Part shown: positions 6,769 through 16,223 of the stretch, in pieces
Numbering within the stretch: position 1 is the first letter of the stretch
Layout of the letters: each line of letters begins with the position of its first letter
From: Blautia luti
Lineage (GTDB): Bacteria; Bacillota; Clostridia; Lachnospirales; Lachnospiraceae
Length of the DNA stretch: 64,000 nt
Reading direction: 5' to 3'
Assembly (NCBI RefSeq): GCF_013304735.1
Contig: NZ_JAAITI010000005.1
Location: 1-64,000 of the forward strand
Translations under genes and position numbers: made by a program
Notes under the pieces: generated by a model
Seen by the model: only the letters and a program-made list of their open reading frames with translations
Told to the model about the DNA's origin: nothing
Database searches by the model: none

Positions 6769-9336
6769 ATGACAGGACTTACGAACGAAGAAGTTCAGGA
6801 AAGAATTGCGCAGGGCCAGGTAAATAATAACGAAAACCCCAACACCAGGACATATAAACAGATCATTATGGAGAATACACTGACATTCTTCAATTTTCTG
6901 AACCTGGTGCTGCTGGTTCTCGTACTGCTGGTTGGTTCCTACAAAAACTCCATGTTTGTAGGAATCATTTTTATTAATACCGTGATCGGGATCATTCAGG
7001 AGGTCCGTGCCAAGAAGACGATCGACAAGCTGGCCATCCTGACAGAATCCAAGACGGTTGTTCTGCGTGAAGGAAAAAAATGGAAAATTTCTACAGAGAA
7101 GCTGGTTGTCGATGACCTGATCTTTCTGAAGGCCGGAGAACAGGTCCCGGCAGATGCGAAGATCCTGGAAGGAAACCTGGAGGTCAATGAATCTCTGCTT
7201 ACCGGTGAGGCGGACAATCTTCCGAAGAATCCGGGAGATGAGCTTTTTTCCGGAAGCTTTGTGACGGCGGGACAGGCCTGCTGTCAGATCATCCATGTAG
7301 GAAGCGACAACTATGCGTCAAGGATCACCAGCGAGGCCAAGGAATTCAAACGCCATAATTCAGAGCTTAGAAATTCCCTGAATGCCATCCTGAAGGTGAT
7401 CAGTATCATTATCGTACCAATGGGTGCGATGCTTTTTTATAAACAGTATTATTTTGTGGGAGACAATATCCGGGATTCTGTTGTCAATATGGTTGCAGCG
7501 GTCCTGGGAATGATCCCGGAGGGACTGGTCCTTCTTACCAGTGTGGCACTGACCCTGGGAGCCCTGAAGCTGGCTCAGAAGAAAACGCTGGTGCAGGAAT
7601 TGTACTGTATTGAGACTCTTGCACGTGTGGATACACTCTGTCTGGATAAGACAGGAACCATCACAGAGGGTACCATGTGTGTGGAAGCGGTGGAGAGTTA
7701 TCCGCCGGTGGATGAGGAGATTTCAGGTGTAACAACAGAAAATGCGCCCGAGTCTGGTGAAAGCAAGAACGATGGAACTGAGAGTTCTGATATGACTGCG
7801 ATTTCAGCAGCTTCGGCCGCAGAAGCCATCGCAAAAGAAGATGGGAGTTCGATTCTCTCACCACAGGAAGAATTTGAGGCTGGTTCAGAGACGCGCAGCC
7901 AGGAAGATCCAGAGAAAATCCGGGAGATCGAACATATCATGGGAAATCTTCTTTCTGTGCTGAAAGATCAGAATGCCACTGCCGATGCCCTCCGTGCAAG
8001 ATTTAAAGTATCCCAGGATATGGAGCTGGACCATGTGATCCCGTTCTCTTCCGACAGAAAGTACAGTGGAGCTGCTTTTAAAGATACAGGTACGTATCTG
8101 ATGGGTGCTGTGCAGTTTCTTTTTCCGGAAGGAAATCCCCAGCTGGCAGAATATTGTAGTGGTTTTGCGAAAGAGGGACTTCGTGTTCTGGTTGTTGCTC
8201 ACAGTGAGAATGTAAATGAAGGCACGGAGATCCCGGCAGGACTTGAACCCATCGGACTTCTGCTTCTTACGGATGTGATCCGTGCAGAGGCACCGGATAC
8301 GCTGGCATATTTTGAGAGCCAGGGCGTGGATCTGAAAGTGATCTCCGGAGATGATCCGGTGACGGTTTCTGCCATTGCCAGACGTGCAGGCCTTAAAAAT
8401 GCGGAGCAGTACGTAGATGCAACAACGATCACAACCCAGGAACAGATGGACGAGGCAGTTGCAACATACAGTGTGTTCGGACGTGTGACACCGCAGCAGA
8501 AGCAGGCGATGGTGAAGTCTTTGCAGGCACAGAAGCATACGGTTGCAATGACCGGTGATGGCGTAAACGATGTTCTGGCTCTTAAAGAGGCAGACTGTAG
8601 TATTGCCATGGCTGAGGGTAGTGATGCGGCCAAGAATATTGCAAATGTGGTATTGCTGGATTCCAATTTTGCGGCGATGCCGGAGATCGTGAATCAGGGA
8701 CGACGGGTTGTAAATAATATCCGTACTGCAGCATCCATGTTTCTGATCAAGACGATTTTTTCCGTGCTGCTGTCACTGATCACGATCTTCTTTGGGGATT
8801 CCTATCCTTTTGAACCGATTCAGATGTCTTTGATCAGTGCCTGTGCAGTTGGTATTCCTACGTTTCTTCTGGCTCAGGAGAACAATTATGAGAAGATCGA
8901 CCATACATTTTTGCGTCACGTGTTTATGAATGCGTTTCCGGGCGCTGTGACGATTACAGGCTGTGTGTTCAGTGTGATGCTGGTATGTCAGAATGTGTAT
9001 CATTCCAATGCAATGCTGAATACGGCCTGTGTGCTTGTGACAGGCTGGAATTATATGGCGGCACTTAAGACGGTTTACGCACCTTTGAATACCTATCGTA
9101 AGGTGATCATTTACAGTATGCAGGTGATCTTTTTCGGGGCAGCCGTGATTCTGCAGAATCTGCTGACTCTGGGATCCCTGGAATTCGGAATGATCATTCT
9201 GGTATTCCTTCTGATGACGTTTTCTCCGATCCTGATCGATGTGATCACGGCCTGGATCAAGAATATCTACAGCCGTTCGCTGGATAAGGGAGAGCAGGGG
9301 AAATTTGCCGCATTCATTGATAAGCTGAGAAAATAA
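6769..9336 (+). CDS. P-type cation-transporting ATPase, CtpE-like
   Basis: An 855-residue HAD-superfamily P-type ATPase. Visible motifs are LTGEA (144-148) in the actuator domain, PEGL (250-253) in the ion-binding helix, the phosphorylated DKTGT (D293) and GDGVNDVLALKEAD in the P domain, with about ten membrane helices. The PEGL ion site and overall layout resemble the CtpE group, reported as a calcium pump in mycobacteria, so calcium or magnesium is a plausible substrate. Residues about 310-385 are a low-complexity acidic, Ser/Ala/Glu-rich insertion in the nucleotide-binding domain. It follows iscU by 90 bp without a clear terminator and may be cotranscribed. Confidence 0.85.
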   Translation: MTGLTNEEVQERIAQGQVNNNENPNTRTYKQIIMENTLTFFNFLNLVLLVLVLLVGSYKNSMFVGIIFINTVIGIIQEVRAKKTIDKLAILTESKTVVLREGKKWKISTEKLVVDDLIFLKAGEQVPADAKILEGNLEVNESLLTGEADNLPKNPGDELFSGSFVTAGQACCQIIHVGSDNYASRITSEAKEFKRHNSELRNSLNAILKVISIIIVPMGAMLFYKQYYFVGDNIRDSVVNMVAAVLGMIPEGLVLLTSVALTLGALKLAQKKTLVQELYCIETLARVDTLCLDKTGTITEGTMCVEAVESYPPVDEEISGVTTENAPESGESKNDGTESSDMTAISAASAAEAIAKEDGSSILSPQEEFEAGSETRSQEDPEKIREIEHIMGNLLSVLKDQNATADALRARFKVSQDMELDHVIPFSSDRKYSGAAFKDTGTYLMGAVQFLFPEGNPQLAEYCSGFAKEGLRVLVVAHSENVNEGTEIPAGLEPIGLLLLTDVIRAEAPDTLAYFESQGVDLKVISGDDPVTVSAIARRAGLKNAEQYVDATTITTQEQMDEAVATYSVFGRVTPQQKQAMVKSLQAQKHTVAMTGDGVNDVLALKEADCSIAMAEGSDAAKNIANVVLLDSNFAAMPEIVNQGRRVVNNIRTAASMFLIKTIFSVLLSLITIFFGDSYPFEPIQMSLISACAVGIPTFLLAQENNYEKIDHTFLRHVFMNAFPGAVTITGCVFSVMLVCQNVYHSNAMLNTACVLVTGWNYMAALKTVYAPLNTYRKVIIYSMQVIFFGAAVILQNLLTLGSLEFGMIILVFLLMTFSPILIDVITAWIKNIYSRSLDKGEQGKFAAFIDKLRK

Positions 9337-9352
9337 AAAATATGAGAAATGT

Positions 9353-9389
9353 AAAAGGACACTGCCATTTTACGGGCAGTGTCCTTTTT
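9353..9389. terminator. Bidirectional terminator
   Basis: AAAAGGACACTGCC pairs with GGCAGTGTCCTTTT between the convergent P-type ATPase and GH13-like genes. It has A and T tracts on both sides. Confidence 0.85.
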
Positions 9390-9400
9390 GGTGGAAATCG

Positions 9401-11371
9401 TTATTTCGTATGCATAAGCCAGATAAATCCAAAGGCAGGGAGCTCTACGGCCTGAGCGTCTCTCTGAACTCCGGTAAGGAGATCTGTGTAAGTACCGTCC
9501 TGCTCGTTGATCCAGGCTACTTTGTCCTGGTCGCTGAAGTTGTAGATGCAGATCAGTTTTTCTTCAGAAGTTTCTTTTACCAGGGCAAGGAGGGATTTTT
9601 CCCAGGTTTCCAGTGTGTGTGCAGGAACATCTGGTGCAAATACCGGATGGCTGGCGCGGATGGATTCCAGCTGTTCTAGGCTGTTAAAGATACGTCCCTG
9701 GATCGTTTCGGCATCGGCTCTGTTCTGGGCAAGTGTCCAGTTGAAGCGTCCGTTGTGGAGCCAGCGGGGATCAGAAGCCTTGGAAGTGTCGGTTTTGTAG
9801 GTGTAATCGTTCAGTTGTCCGACTTCGTCACCGCTTCGAAGTACCGGAATTCCTGGAAGGGAAAGAAGCAGTGCGTGGAGTGTTACATCATAGCGGATTC
9901 CGCGGCTGACACCATCGGCATTTCCTTCATAATCAAAACGTTCGATTCCTGCAAGGGAGGCAGTTGTTCCACAGAGTTCTGCTTCTTCGGTTTCCGGATT
10001 TACATAGATCTCGCCCCGGGCAAAAGAATCCGGGAAAAGACCGGCGAGGAATTCATTCAGATAATCTCTGTGAGGGCCTTCTGTGATAAAGCTGTCTTTC
10101 AGAAAATCATAGTCCAGATTCCAGCGTACCGTGTTGCGGTTGCGGAGATAATTCTGAAATACCGGTGCCTGTGGAAGATTGGCAGTCTTATCAATTCCGT
10201 GGCGGAGAAGAGCAGTATCCTTTGTGGCAACCGTGTGCCAGATATCGGACATCAGCTGTGTGCTGTTTACAATGTGAAGTTCCGGCATATCGGAAGTTCC
10301 GCCGAATGCAGCTGCTTCGGAAGGGGTGCGGTCTGTCTCGCCAAGGAGAAGGACTCCTGGGCATACGATCTCGCAGACCATTCGTGTCATACGGAGAAGG
10401 GAATGCAGCTTCCAGAGGTTTTCGCTGTTCATCACAGGGAGGACACCAAGGCTGAATACAGAAGCCCCCTCATTTGCAAGTTCCAAGATCTGGAGAAGCA
10501 TTGCATTGAAAAAGGCCGGAGTCTGAAGTACACATGGAGCACCGGAATGTGGGTCGTCCACAGAAAGGCTTAACGGGATTTCAAGAGCCAGGCGGATACC
10601 TGCTTTCTGGCAGTTAACTGCAAGGTCGTGCAGATCTTCTGAACTTCCAATCTCCGGGATAATGCGAAGAGAGCAGTTGGAAGTTGCCTGGAAAAGATCT
10701 GTCAGGTACAGAGTGTCTGCCTTGCATTCACTGATATAGTCCAGCTTACTGGACAGTCCGGCAAGGGTATCTGCGAAATCCGCAGGATTTATAGCCATTC
10801 CGGTGAACGTGGTCTTACGGAACCAGTCCGGATCCGCAGCACAGTTCTGGTCAGCTTCTTTCATGGAAAGAGAACGCTCACGGTAGATCTCTTTCATCTT
10901 CTTTGTGAGGCTTGAGAATGTGCCGGAAACCTCCGGATGATTACGGAACAGCTCGCAGTAGAGCCATTTCAGATCATTGTAGTAGTGGTTCAGGCGTTTC
11001 TCGTAGAGGGCATCGTAGGCGGTGTCTTCTTTGGAAGTCTCAACTTTCAGAGGTTCTGTTTTGGAAGTAGTTACTTTTGCCGGTTCGGTCTTTGCAGTTG
11101 TGACTTTGATCGGTTCGGTTTTTGAGGTTTCCACCTTGATCGGCTCGGTTTTTGAAGTCTCAACTTTGATCGGCTCGGTCTTTGAGGTTTCCACCTTGAG
11201 TGGCTCAGTCTTGGAAGTCTCGACTTTGACCGGTTCGGTTTTGCTTGTTCCTACTTTCAGCGGTTCCGTCTTGGAAGTTTCAATTTTAGCAGCAACTGTA
11301 TTTTTCTTCAGCTGCTGTTCTTTTTTTGCCTGCATGGCAGCTTTCTTTTTCTGGAGTCTTTTTGTTGACAT
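9401..11371 (-). CDS. Amylosucrase-like GH13 protein lacking catalytic residues, with N-terminal decapeptide repeats
   Basis: A 656-residue protein. Residues 1-31 are Lys/Gln-rich, 32-111 are eight tandem TSKTEPxKVE-type decapeptides, and 120-656 resemble amylosucrase (GH13 subfamily 4). Examples of the resemblance are YNDLKWLYCELFRNHPE, GLFPDSFARGEIYVNP and GIPVLRSGDEVGQLNDYTY. Compared with the family, the nucleophile block VLRMDAV reads VFSLGVL (Asp to Gly309, preceding Arg to Ser307), the HDD block reads NLD (418-420), and the DFVFNHTS block reads EIPLSLSV. Only the acid/base Glu345 seems kept, and roughly 60 residues of domain B are missing. I infer a non-hydrolytic protein, perhaps glucan-binding or regulatory. 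No signal peptide is seen. It precedes a histidinol phosphatase-type gene on the same strand side but is separated by 74 bp. Confidence 0.8.
   Translation of the reverse strand: MSTKRLQKKKAAMQAKKEQQLKKNTVAAKIETSKTEPLKVGTSKTEPVKVETSKTEPLKVETSKTEPIKVETSKTEPIKVETSKTEPIKVTTAKTEPAKVTTSKTEPLKVETSKEDTAYDALYEKRLNHYYNDLKWLYCELFRNHPEVSGTFSSLTKKMKEIYRERSLSMKEADQNCAADPDWFRKTTFTGMAINPADFADTLAGLSSKLDYISECKADTLYLTDLFQATSNCSLRIIPEIGSSEDLHDLAVNCQKAGIRLALEIPLSLSVDDPHSGAPCVLQTPAFFNAMLLQILELANEGASVFSLGVLPVMNSENLWKLHSLLRMTRMVCEIVCPGVLLLGETDRTPSEAAAFGGTSDMPELHIVNSTQLMSDIWHTVATKDTALLRHGIDKTANLPQAPVFQNYLRNRNTVRWNLDYDFLKDSFITEGPHRDYLNEFLAGLFPDSFARGEIYVNPETEEAELCGTTASLAGIERFDYEGNADGVSRGIRYDVTLHALLLSLPGIPVLRSGDEVGQLNDYTYKTDTSKASDPRWLHNGRFNWTLAQNRADAETIQGRIFNSLEQLESIRASHPVFAPDVPAHTLETWEKSLLALVKETSEEKLICIYNFSDQDKVAWINEQDGTYTDLLTGVQRDAQAVELPAFGFIWLMHTK
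11039..11278 (-). repeat. Eight in-frame 30-bp tandem repeats
   Basis: Eight 30-bp units, translated T-S/A-K-T-E-P-x-K-V-x, at codons 32-111 of the amylosucrase-like gene. The middle units are nearly identical and the outer ones are more diverged, which suggests expansion from the centre. Copy number is probably variable between strains. Confidence 0.9.
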
Positions 11372-11445
11372 ATAGAGTTCCTCCTTAGATAAATGGTATT
11401 TTCGGTATAAAAATGTAAACTCTCTGACCGGAGAGAGAAATAGAT

Positions 11446-12264
11446 CTACAGCTTATGGAAAACCGGCTGACGGTTTTTAAACACAGTATAATAGGAAAAG
11501 CCGCATTCACGGAGAACATCTGCTGCTTTGTCAAAAGCATAGGCGATTTTATCCGGGGTGTGGGCGTCTGCACCGATGGTAATAATTTCACCGCCAAGTT
11601 CATGATAGCGGCGGATTACATTTACACATGGATTTGGCTCGCCAAGGCCGTAGTGATAACCGCCGGTATTTAATTCGATTCCAATGTTCTTACGGATCAG
11701 TGTGCGGAGAATTTCATCCAGGATTTCTTTATAGCGGCCATAGGAGTACTGACGGTTCTGATTGGGGCCGTAACGCACCACATAATCAATATGTCCGTAG
11801 ACATCCATTTCATCAAAGGCAGCGACATTTTCCAGAATGGATTCAAAATATTCCATATAGCAGGCGGATTCTTTCCGTCCCTCAAAATAAGAAGGATAAT
11901 AGGGATCGTATCCGTGTACGACATGAGAAGAACCAATAACAAAATCGAAGGGGATTTCTTTCAGAAGTCCGGAGAAAGATTCAGAAAGATGGGGCTGAAG
12001 TCCAAGTTCGATTCCGAAATTTACAGTGATCTGGTCCCGAAAAGCATCAGCCAGTTCAAAAAGACGCTGGCGGTATGCCGGGATATCCAGGGAAAAGTCC
12101 AGATTTTCCGGCGTTTCCGGGTAATCCGGATCAAGGTGTTCCGTAAAACAGATTCCTGTAAGACCATTATCAACTGCGGCCTGGATCATATTTTCCATGG
12201 GTGTTTCGGAATCTGCGGAAAAAGAGGAGTGCATATGGCAGTCCCATAAAATTTTCTGGCCCAT
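11446..12264 (-). CDS. hisJ: PHP-family histidinol-phosphatase
   Basis: A 272-residue PHP-domain phosphoesterase of the HisK/HisJ type. The metal-binding signature is complete: DCHMHSSFSAD near the N-terminus, FTEHLD, FGIELG, IGSSHVVHG, YGHIDYVVRYG, IELNTGG and GADAHTP. Family members hydrolyse histidinol phosphate in histidine synthesis, though some PHP paralogues act on other phosphoesters. No other his genes are nearby. An extended -10 (TGTTATAAT, 12367-12359 on the minus strand) lies about 95 bp upstream, and the leader between holds a repeat of TGTnACAG (12294-12303 and 12321-12330). GGAGG precedes the ATG. Confidence 0.82.
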   Translation of the reverse strand: MGQKILWDCHMHSSFSADSETPMENMIQAAVDNGLTGICFTEHLDPDYPETPENLDFSLDIPAYRQRLFELADAFRDQITVNFGIELGLQPHLSESFSGLLKEIPFDFVIGSSHVVHGYDPYYPSYFEGRKESACYMEYFESILENVAAFDEMDVYGHIDYVVRYGPNQNRQYSYGRYKEILDEILRTLIRKNIGIELNTGGYHYGLGEPNPCVNVIRRYHELGGEIITIGADAHTPDKIAYAFDKAADVLRECGFSYYTVFKNRQPVFHKL

Positions 12265-12423
12265 TTTGTACCTCCATATTCAAGTCTGTGTAGTGTGTAA
12301 CAGATGCTGTACCTGCTTGTTGTGTTACAGCTGGCAGGACAGAAATTTCTCTCACAGAATTATAACACATTTTTCGGGAATTTTCTTAATATTTATTTTA
12401 ATGTGCTTTTTTATAAATAGCTC

Positions 12424-12452
12424 TTGAATTTTTGTTTGGAATTAGGTACAAT
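12424..12452 (+). promoter_or_regulatory. Promoter of gap
   Basis: TTGAAT (12424-12429), a 17-bp spacer and TACAAT (12447-12452). The predicted start is near 12459, leaving a leader of about 70 nt before gap. Confidence 0.7.
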
Positions 12453-12462
12453 ATGAAACAGG

Positions 12463-12480
12463 TTGATGTTTCTTTAACAA
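12463..12480 (+). promoter_or_regulatory. Candidate Rex operator in gap leader
   Basis: TTGATGTTTCTTTAACAA matches the clostridial Rex consensus TTGTTAAnnnnTTAACAA at 11 of 14 fixed positions, with the right half-site exact. It lies just downstream of the predicted gap start site, where a repressor would block transcription. Rex control of gap is known in Clostridia. This particular site is an inference. Confidence 0.4.
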
Positions 12481-12529
12481 TCGGAGGAGAAACACTAAAT
12501 CACCATTCAATTCATAGGAGGAATTTATC

Positions 12530-13549
12530 ATGGCAGTAAAAGTTGCAATTAATGGTTTTGGACGTATCGGTCGTCTTGCATTCCGTCAGATGTTTGGAGC
12601 AGAGGGATTTGAGATCGTAGCAATCAACGATCTTACATCTCCTAAGATGCTTGCTCACTTATTAAAATATGATTCTACACAGGGAAGATACGCTCTTGCT
12701 GATAAAGTAACAGCAGGCGAGGATTCCATCACAGTAGACGGAAAAGAGATCAAAATCTATGCTAAGGCTAACGCTGCAGAGCTTCCATGGGGAGAGATCG
12801 GTGTAGACGTAGTTCTTGAGTGCACAGGTTTCTACACATCTAAAGACAAAGCTCAGGCTCATATCGATGCAGGTGCTAAGCACGTAGTTATTTCCGCTCC
12901 GGCTGGAAACGACCTTAAGACAATCGTTTACAACGTAAACCATCAGGGTCTTACAAACGAGGACAAGATCATCTCCGCAGCTTCCTGTACAACAAACTGC
13001 CTTGCACCAATGGCTAAGGCTCTTAACGATCTTGCACCGATCAAATCCGGTATCATGTGCACAATCCACGCTTACACAGGCGATCAGATGACACTTGACG
13101 GACCGCAGAGAAAAGGCGATCTGAGAAGATCCCGTGCAGCTGCAGTTAATATCGTTCCGAACAGCACAGGTGCTGCTAAAGCTATCGGACTTGTTATCCC
13201 AGAGCTTAACGGCAAACTTATCGGTTCTGCACAGCGTGTTCCTACCCCAACAGGTTCTACAACAATCCTTACAGCAGTAGTTGAAGGAAATGTTACAAAA
13301 GAGCAGATCAACGCAGCTATGAAAGCAGCTTCTAACGAGTCCTTCGGATACAACGAGGATGAGATCGTATCCAGCGATATCGTTGGTATGAGATTTGGTT
13401 CCCTCTTTGATGCTACTCAGACAATGGTACTTCCACTTGAGAATGGCACAACAGAGGTTCAGGTAGTTTCCTGGTATGACAACGAGAACTCCTACACAAG
13501 CCAGATGGTTCGTACAATCAAGCACTTCGGAAAACTTCTGAACGCTTAA
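12530..13549 (+). CDS. gap: Glyceraldehyde-3-phosphate dehydrogenase
   Basis: A 339-residue glycolytic GAPDH that oxidises glyceraldehyde 3-phosphate with NAD and phosphate to 1,3-bisphosphoglycerate. The Rossmann motif NGFGRIGR is at 8-15, catalytic C153 is in SCTTNCLAP, and the [12 protein letters not shown] motif lies near the C-terminus. Codon choice is strongly biased, as in highly expressed genes. It has its own promoter, leader and terminator, so pgk-tpiA downstream are a separate unit. AGGAGG precedes the ATG. Confidence 0.98.
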   Translation: MAVKVAINGFGRIGRLAFRQMFGAEGFEIVAINDLTSPKMLAHLLKYDSTQGRYALADKVTAGEDSITVDGKEIKIYAKANAAELPWGEIGVDVVLECTGFYTSKDKAQAHIDAGAKHVVISAPAGNDLKTIVYNVNHQGLTNEDKIISAASCTTNCLAPMAKALNDLAPIKSGIMCTIHAYTGDQMTLDGPQRKGDLRRSRAAAVNIVPNSTGAAKAIGLVIPELNGKLIGSAQRVPTPTGSTTILTAVVEGNVTKEQINAAMKAASNESFGYNEDEIVSSDIVGMRFGSLFDATQTMVLPLENGTTEVQVVSWYDNENSYTSQMVRTIKHFGKLLNA

Positions 13550-13583
13550 TTTTCTGCGAACGGGTGTAGAAGAATAGACTCAG

Positions 13584-13620
13584 AAAGGGTCCGGTCTGAA
13601 GAGGACCGGGCCCTTTTTTT
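13584..13620 (+). terminator. Terminator of gap
   Basis: AAAGGGTCCGGTC pairs with GACCGGGCCCTTT, followed by a run of T. Confidence 0.9.
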
Positions 13621-13735
13621 CCAAAAGACCAAACAAAAAAATGTCTGAGGAAATGACTGTTAACAGAGCGGACAACAATACCGCTCGCCCTTATTCATCT
13701 GCTTTTGCAGAAATAAAAGTTAAGGAGATATAGAG

Positions 13736-14932
13736 ATGCTGAACAAAAAAAGTGTTGACGATATCAATGTAAAAGGACAGAAAGTACTTGTAAGATGCGA
13801 CTTCAACGTTCCGCTTCAGGATGGAAAGATCACAGATGAGAACCGTCTTGTAGCTGCTCTTCCTACAATCAAGAAACTGATCGCAGACGGCGGAAAAGTT
13901 ATCCTCTGCTCCCACCTTGGAAAACCGAAGGGAGAGCCGAAACCGGAGCTTTCTCTTGCACCTGTAGCAGTTCGTCTTTCTGAGCTTCTTGGCCAGGAAG
14001 TAAAATTTGCAGCAGATCCTGAGGTAGTAGGACCGAACGCAAAAGCTGCTGTAGCAGAGATGAAAGATGGCGATGTAGTTCTTCTTGAGAACACACGTTA
14101 CCGTGCAGAAGAGACAAAGAACGAAGACAAGTTCAGCGAAGAACTTGCTTCTCTCTGCGATGTATTCGTAAATGATGCATTCGGAACTGCTCACAGAGCT
14201 CACTGCTCCAACGTAGGTGTTACCAAATATGTGAAGACAGCAGTTGTAGGATATCTGATGCAGAAAGAGATCGATTTCCTCGGAAACGCTGTAAACAATC
14301 CGGAGAGACCATTCGTAGCAATCCTTGGCGGTGCTAAGGTTTCCAGCAAGATCTCTGTTATCAACAACCTTCTTGACAAGGTAGATACACTGATCATCGG
14401 TGGTGGTATGTCCTATACATTCTCCAAGGCTATGGGCGGACATATCGGAACATCCCTCTGCGAGGATGATTACCTTCAGTATGCTCTCGATATGATGAAG
14501 AAAGCAGAGGAGAAAGGTGTAAAACTTCTTCTTCCTGTAGATAACAGAATCGGTGATGACTTCTCCAACGACTGCAACATCCAGATCGTAAAACGTGGTG
14601 AGATTCCGGACGGATGGGAAGGAATGGATATCGGAACAGAGACAGAGAAAATCTTTGCAGATGCTGTAAAAGATGCCAAGACAGTTGTATGGAACGGACC
14701 GATGGGATGCTTCGAGATGCCGAACTTCGCACATGGTACAGAGGCAGTTGCAAAAGCTCTTGCTGAGACAGACGCAACAACAATCATCGGTGGCGGTGAT
14801 TCCGCAGCAGCTGTAAATATCCTCGGATATGGCGACAAGATGACACACATCTCCACAGGTGGCGGTGCTTCTCTTGAGTTCCTTGAGGGCAAAGAGCTCC
14901 CAGGTGTAGCAGCAGCTAACGATAAAGACTGA
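13736..14932 (+). CDS. pgk: Phosphoglycerate kinase
   Basis: A 398-residue enzyme that transfers phosphate from 1,3-bisphosphoglycerate to ADP. The N-terminal signature [15 protein letters not shown], the SHLGKPKG loop, the [13 protein letters not shown] region, the GGGMSYTF block and the C-terminal GGGDSAAAV and [14 protein letters not shown] nucleotide/hinge motifs are all present. Codon use is strongly biased. The start follows a GGAGAT site. It is followed after 44 bp by tpiA with no terminator between, so the two are cotranscribed. I see no clear consensus promoter in the 115 bp after the gap terminator. Confidence 0.98.
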   Translation: MLNKKSVDDINVKGQKVLVRCDFNVPLQDGKITDENRLVAALPTIKKLIADGGKVILCSHLGKPKGEPKPELSLAPVAVRLSELLGQEVKFAADPEVVGPNAKAAVAEMKDGDVVLLENTRYRAEETKNEDKFSEELASLCDVFVNDAFGTAHRAHCSNVGVTKYVKTAVVGYLMQKEIDFLGNAVNNPERPFVAILGGAKVSSKISVINNLLDKVDTLIIGGGMSYTFSKAMGGHIGTSLCEDDYLQYALDMMKKAEEKGVKLLLPVDNRIGDDFSNDCNIQIVKRGEIPDGWEGMDIGTETEKIFADAVKDAKTVVWNGPMGCFEMPNFAHGTEAVAKALAETDATTIIGGGDSAAAVNILGYGDKMTHISTGGGASLEFLEGKELPGVAAANDKD

Positions 14933-14976
14933 TAAAAAATAAAGTGTTCCACGAACACAAAAAGGAGATAAAAACA

Positions 14977-15726
14977 ATGGCAAGAAAGAAAATTATTGCT
15001 GGAAACTGGAAAATGAACATGACACCAAGCGAGGCTGTAAAGCTTGTTGAGACTTTAAAACCGCTTGTTGTTAACGACGAAGTTGACGTAGTATTCTGCG
15101 TACCGGCTATCGACATCATCCCTGTTGTTGAGGCAGCTAAAGGAACAAACATCCAGGTTGGTGCTGAGAACATGTACTTCGAGGAGAAAGGTGCTTACAC
15201 AGGCGAGATCGCTCCGGCTATGCTCGTAGATGCAGGCGTTAAGTATGTAGTACTTGGACATTCCGAGAGAAGAGAGTACTTCGGTGAGACAAACGAAGAC
15301 GTTAACAAAAAAATGCTCAAAGCTTTCGAGCATGGTATCACACCAATCATGTGCTGCGGTGAGACACTTACTCAGAGAGAGCAGGGCGTAACAATGGACT
15401 TCATCCGTCAGCAGGTTAAGGTTGGATTCCAGGGTGTTACAGCTGATCAGGCTAAGACAGCAGTTATCGCTTACGAGCCGATCTGGGCTATCGGAACAGG
15501 TAAGACAGCTACAACAGAGCAGGCTCAGGAAGTTTGCGCTGACATCCGTAAATGCATCGCTGAAATCTATGATGACGCTACAGCAGCAGAGATTCGTATC
15601 CAGTACGGCGGATCTGTAAACGCTGCAACAGCTCCTGACTTATTTGCTCAGGCTGACATCGACGGCGGTCTTGTAGGTGGCGCTTCCCTGAAACCAGATT
15701 TCGGAAAGATCGTAAACTACAAATAA
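14977..15726 (+). CDS. tpiA: Triosephosphate isomerase
   Basis: A 249-residue TIM-barrel enzyme interconverting dihydroxyacetone phosphate and glyceraldehyde 3-phosphate. Family markers are the substrate-binding AGNWKMN near the N-terminus, the catalytic-histidine region [13 protein letters not shown], the catalytic-glutamate loop [15 protein letters not shown] and the phosphate-binding YGGSVN and [11 protein letters not shown] place the start at 14977 after AAGGAG. An in-frame ATG at 14944 would add 11 residues absent from the family. A strong terminator follows directly. Confidence 0.98.
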   Translation: MARKKIIAGNWKMNMTPSEAVKLVETLKPLVVNDEVDVVFCVPAIDIIPVVEAAKGTNIQVGAENMYFEEKGAYTGEIAPAMLVDAGVKYVVLGHSERREYFGETNEDVNKKMLKAFEHGITPIMCCGETLTQREQGVTMDFIRQQVKVGFQGVTADQAKTAVIAYEPIWAIGTGKTATTEQAQEVCADIRKCIAEIYDDATAAEIRIQYGGSVNAATAPDLFAQADIDGGLVGGASLKPDFGKIVNYK

Positions 15727-15739
15727 GAATAAACAAAGA

Positions 15740-15763
15740 AAGGGGCTTCGGCCCCTTTTTTTT
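15740..15763 (+). terminator. Terminator of pgk-tpiA
   Basis: AAGGGGC, a TTCG tetraloop and GCCCCTT followed by eight T. Confidence 0.93.
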
Positions 15764-15792
15764 GTGGAATAATGGAAAATCTATTTGTCAAA

Positions 15793-15858
15793 AAAAACTC
15801 TCTCTGACATAAATACGCAGAAATAAAAATTCGGTGTTTATGCTCAGAGAGAGTTTTT
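15793..15858. terminator. Long inverted repeat at the 3' end of the XRE gene
   Basis: AAAAACTCTCTCTGA (15793-15807) and TCAGAGAGAGTTTTT (15844-15858) are perfectly complementary over 15 bp. The second arm contains the stop codon of the minus-strand XRE gene, so its mRNA 3' end would fold here and terminate. Confidence 0.7.
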
Positions 15859-16122
15859 CTTATTTTCGGAGGAAGAACTGTTTTTCTCCGAAATTTCTTT
15901 TGGATTATTATTCATTTCATCCGGATCAGGAATATGTTCTACGATATCTTCAATATCACAGTGAAGAATGGAACACAACCTGTCTATTGTAAAAATTTCA
16001 ATGTTTTTGTTTTTTCTAAGCCTGTCCAGAAGAGAACGGGTAATTTCATAGTGTTCATAAAGATCATACTGAGTAATACCTCGTTCTTTCATTGTGACCC
16101 AAAATCTGTCATACTTTATCAT
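15844..16122 (-). CDS. Small XRE-family HTH regulator
   Basis: A 92-residue protein with a Cro/CI-type helix-turn-helix over residues about 5-65 (ITQYDLYEHYEITRSLLDRL is the HTH core, then FTIDRLCSILHCDIEDIV). A polar Asn/Ser/Lys-rich tail of about 25 residues follows. This one-domain type is common in Firmicutes. It is transcribed divergently from a small membrane protein gene. A palindrome between them (16188-16207) is a plausible operator. Its target and inducer are unknown. Confidence 0.8.
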   Translation of the reverse strand: MIKYDRFWVTMKERGITQYDLYEHYEITRSLLDRLRKNKNIEIFTIDRLCSILHCDIEDIVEHIPDPDEMNNNPKEISEKNSSSSENKKNSL

Positions 16123-16146
16123 ATGTTTATCCTGTCCGATTCGTCC

Positions 16147-16207
16147 TTGAATTAATCTTATTATGAATGTAAAATTGGAATCACAACAGTGTCCTTATAG
16201 AGACACT
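16147..16207 (+). promoter_or_regulatory. Promoter and palindromic operator for the 73-residue membrane protein
   Basis: TTGAAT (16147-16152), 17 bp, TAAAAT (16170-16175). Just after the predicted start site lies AGTGTC-8 bp-GACACT (16188-16207), placed where a repressor would block the promoter. The divergent XRE protein is the obvious candidate to bind it. Confidence 0.5.
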
Positions 16208-16223
16208 ATGGAAAGGAGAAACA

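Noticed and set aside
11039-11278. Regular 30-bp repeats considered as a CRISPR array
   Set aside because: The units are contiguous without spacers, in frame, and encode a protein repeat. No cas genes are present.
13691-14983. 430-codon open frame on the minus strand opposite pgk
   Set aside because: Shadow frame of the codon-biased pgk gene. The product is Cys/Ser/Tyr-rich without recognisable domains.
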